13,995 bases of DNA. It comes from an uncultured Acidobacteriaceae bacterium (GTDB lineage Bacteria > Acidobacteriota > Terriglobia > Terriglobales > Acidobacteriaceae). This document shows, piece by piece, positions 13,130-13,995 of the stretch; positions within the stretch are counted from its first letter, which is position 1; the number at the start of each line of letters is the position of its first letter. Under the pieces are notes generated by a model. That model searched no databases and was not told the origin of the DNA. It was given only the letters and a program-made list of their open reading frames with translations. Made by a program: the position numbers and the translations under genes. The stretch lies in the NCBI GenBank assembly GCA_903842845.1, contig CAIMNN010000208.1, forward strand, positions 1 to 13,995. The letters run 5' to 3'.

Positions 13130-13995
13130 ATGAAGAAGTTGATTATCGCCACGGTATTTGCAGTTGCCGGCTTGAGCCTGCTGGGTTCAAACTTGATGCC
13201 CGCAATGGCGCAAGACAACATTTCGATCAAGGACCAGGCAGAATACAACGCCTATTCGAATGCATCCACGCAGAGCGACCCGAGCGCCAAGGCTTCGTCG
13301 CTTGAGAGCTTTCTCGCCACCTACCCGCAGAGCGTGGTCAAGAAGATCGTATTGAACGATCTGATCGACACCTACCAGGGACTCGGCAACGGCGACAAGA
13401 CCCTTGACGCGGCCACCCGCCTGCTTCAAGTGGACCCGAACAACCTGAAGGCCTTCTACATTTCAGTATTTGTACTGAAGAGCCAGAAGAAGTGGGATGA
13501 CGCAGCCGCCACAGCGCAGAAGGGCCTGAACGCCAAGAAGCCTGTTGATGTGAAGGACGGCGAATGGAAGGACCAGACCGGCGCGGTGTATCCGCTCTTC
13601 CACTCTGCGCTCGCCTCGCAGGCGCTCAACTCCAAGAGTGATTACAAGACCGCCATTGCCGAGTTCAACACCGAGCTCCAACTGACCGCTGCCGACCAGA
13701 CCAACAACGTGCTGATGGACATGCTGACCCTGGGCCAGACCTACGCCGACATGAAGGCGAAGGACCAGCGCGACCTGGTGAAGGCTTGCTGGTTCTATGC
13801 CCGCGTGTGGAACTTTGCACCGGCCAACTACAAGCCGAAGATTGAGCAGCAGCTCGAGGACTGGTACAAGAAGTACCACGGCAGCCTCGACGGTTTGAAC
13901 GACCTGAAGCTTCAGGCGGCGAAGACCATGTTCCCCGGAAATATACAGATATCCAAGGCCAAGAGCCCGGCTGAGATTGTGCATGACCTCATCAC
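13130..13995 (+). CDS. Exported TPR-like repeat protein, 5' part (cut by window edge)
   Basis: The first 288 codons of a protein running off the right edge; function not recognised. It begins MKKLIIATVFAVAGLSLLGS with a hydrophobic core and an AMA-Q signal-peptidase site (after residue 27), so it should be periplasmic or exported. The mature part is mostly helical, with tetratricopeptide-like units: SSLESFLATYPQS (56-68), AATRLLQVDPNNLKAFY (94-110), WDDAAATAQKGLN (121-133) and YKTAIAEFNTELQLT (171-185). The alternation of A/L/Y and the 'DPNN/FAPAN' turns fit TPR helices. Highly biased codon use (CTG, AAG, GAC, AAC) and a near-consensus promoter suggest strong expression. AGGAG at 13119-13123 lies six bases before the ATG. 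Similar secreted TPR proteins are frequent in Acidobacteria, to my knowledge. Confidence 0.75.
   Translation, partial: MKKLIIATVFAVAGLSLLGSNLMPAMAQDNISIKDQAEYNAYSNASTQSDPSAKASSLESFLATYPQSVVKKIVLNDLIDTYQGLGNGDKTLDAATRLLQVDPNNLKAFYISVFVLKSQKKWDDAAATAQKGLNAKKPVDVKDGEWKDQTGAVYPLFHSALASQALNSKSDYKTAIAEFNTELQLTAADQTNNVLMDMLTLGQTYADMKAKDQRDLVKACWFYARVWNFAPANYKPKIEQQLEDWYKKYHGSLDGLNDLKLQAAKTMFPGNIQISKAKSPAEIVHDLI

Overview
The window reads as ordinary chromosomal DNA from a Gram-negative-type heterotroph, most likely an Acidobacterium of the Terriglobales group (Granulicella/Terriglobus/Edaphobacter-like). This placement is an inference from the protein character: an E. coli-like Icd, a pyruvoyl arginine decarboxylase next to AguB and AguA, secreted Kelch-type and TPR proteins, and a moderately GC-rich sequence. 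No rRNA, tRNA, IS element or CRISPR array is visible.

Layout. 1-885 (minus) is the 5' part of NADP-isocitrate dehydrogenase, cut by the window edge. 1189-2823 (plus) is a secreted protein with seven propeller-like repeats, closed by a hairpin. 3006-6134 (plus) is a tight run: pyruvoyl-dependent arginine decarboxylase, N-carbamoylputrescine amidase, agmatine deiminase and the tRNA adenosine deaminase TadA. The first three form a complete arginine -> agmatine -> N-carbamoylputrescine -> putrescine route. A cupin protein (6131-6631, minus) converges on tadA, and divergently from it run a glutaredoxin-like protein, purB and ubiX (6701-8880, plus). 8885-9591 (minus) is an AT-richer PIN toxin/ribbon-helix-helix antitoxin pair with tandem operator-like repeats in front, and upstream of it on the same strand is a small four-helix membrane protein (DUF486 type).

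10114-12845 (plus) is a methionine operon: metY (O-acetylhomoserine sulfhydrylase) and metX (homoserine O-acetyltransferase), overlapping by ATGA. Its leader is the most interesting object in the window. A good promoter (TTGACA-17-AATACT) is followed seven bases later by an ATG that opens a 30-codon leader peptide with the core MAMCMCM, then by a 12-bp terminator hairpin with a T tract. A 14-bp antiterminator can form between the leader-peptide coding sequence and the 5' arm of the terminator, and a third, earlier pairing covers the Met codons. This is the architecture of ribosome-mediated transcription attenuation, apparently sensing charged tRNA-Met (and perhaps tRNA-Cys), possibly on a leaderless transcript.

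The window ends with a well-formed promoter (TTGTCA-17-TATAAT), a roughly 140-base 5' UTR with two mutually exclusive helices and a 14-codon uORF abutting the start codon, and the first 288 codons of an exported helical-repeat (TPR-like) protein.
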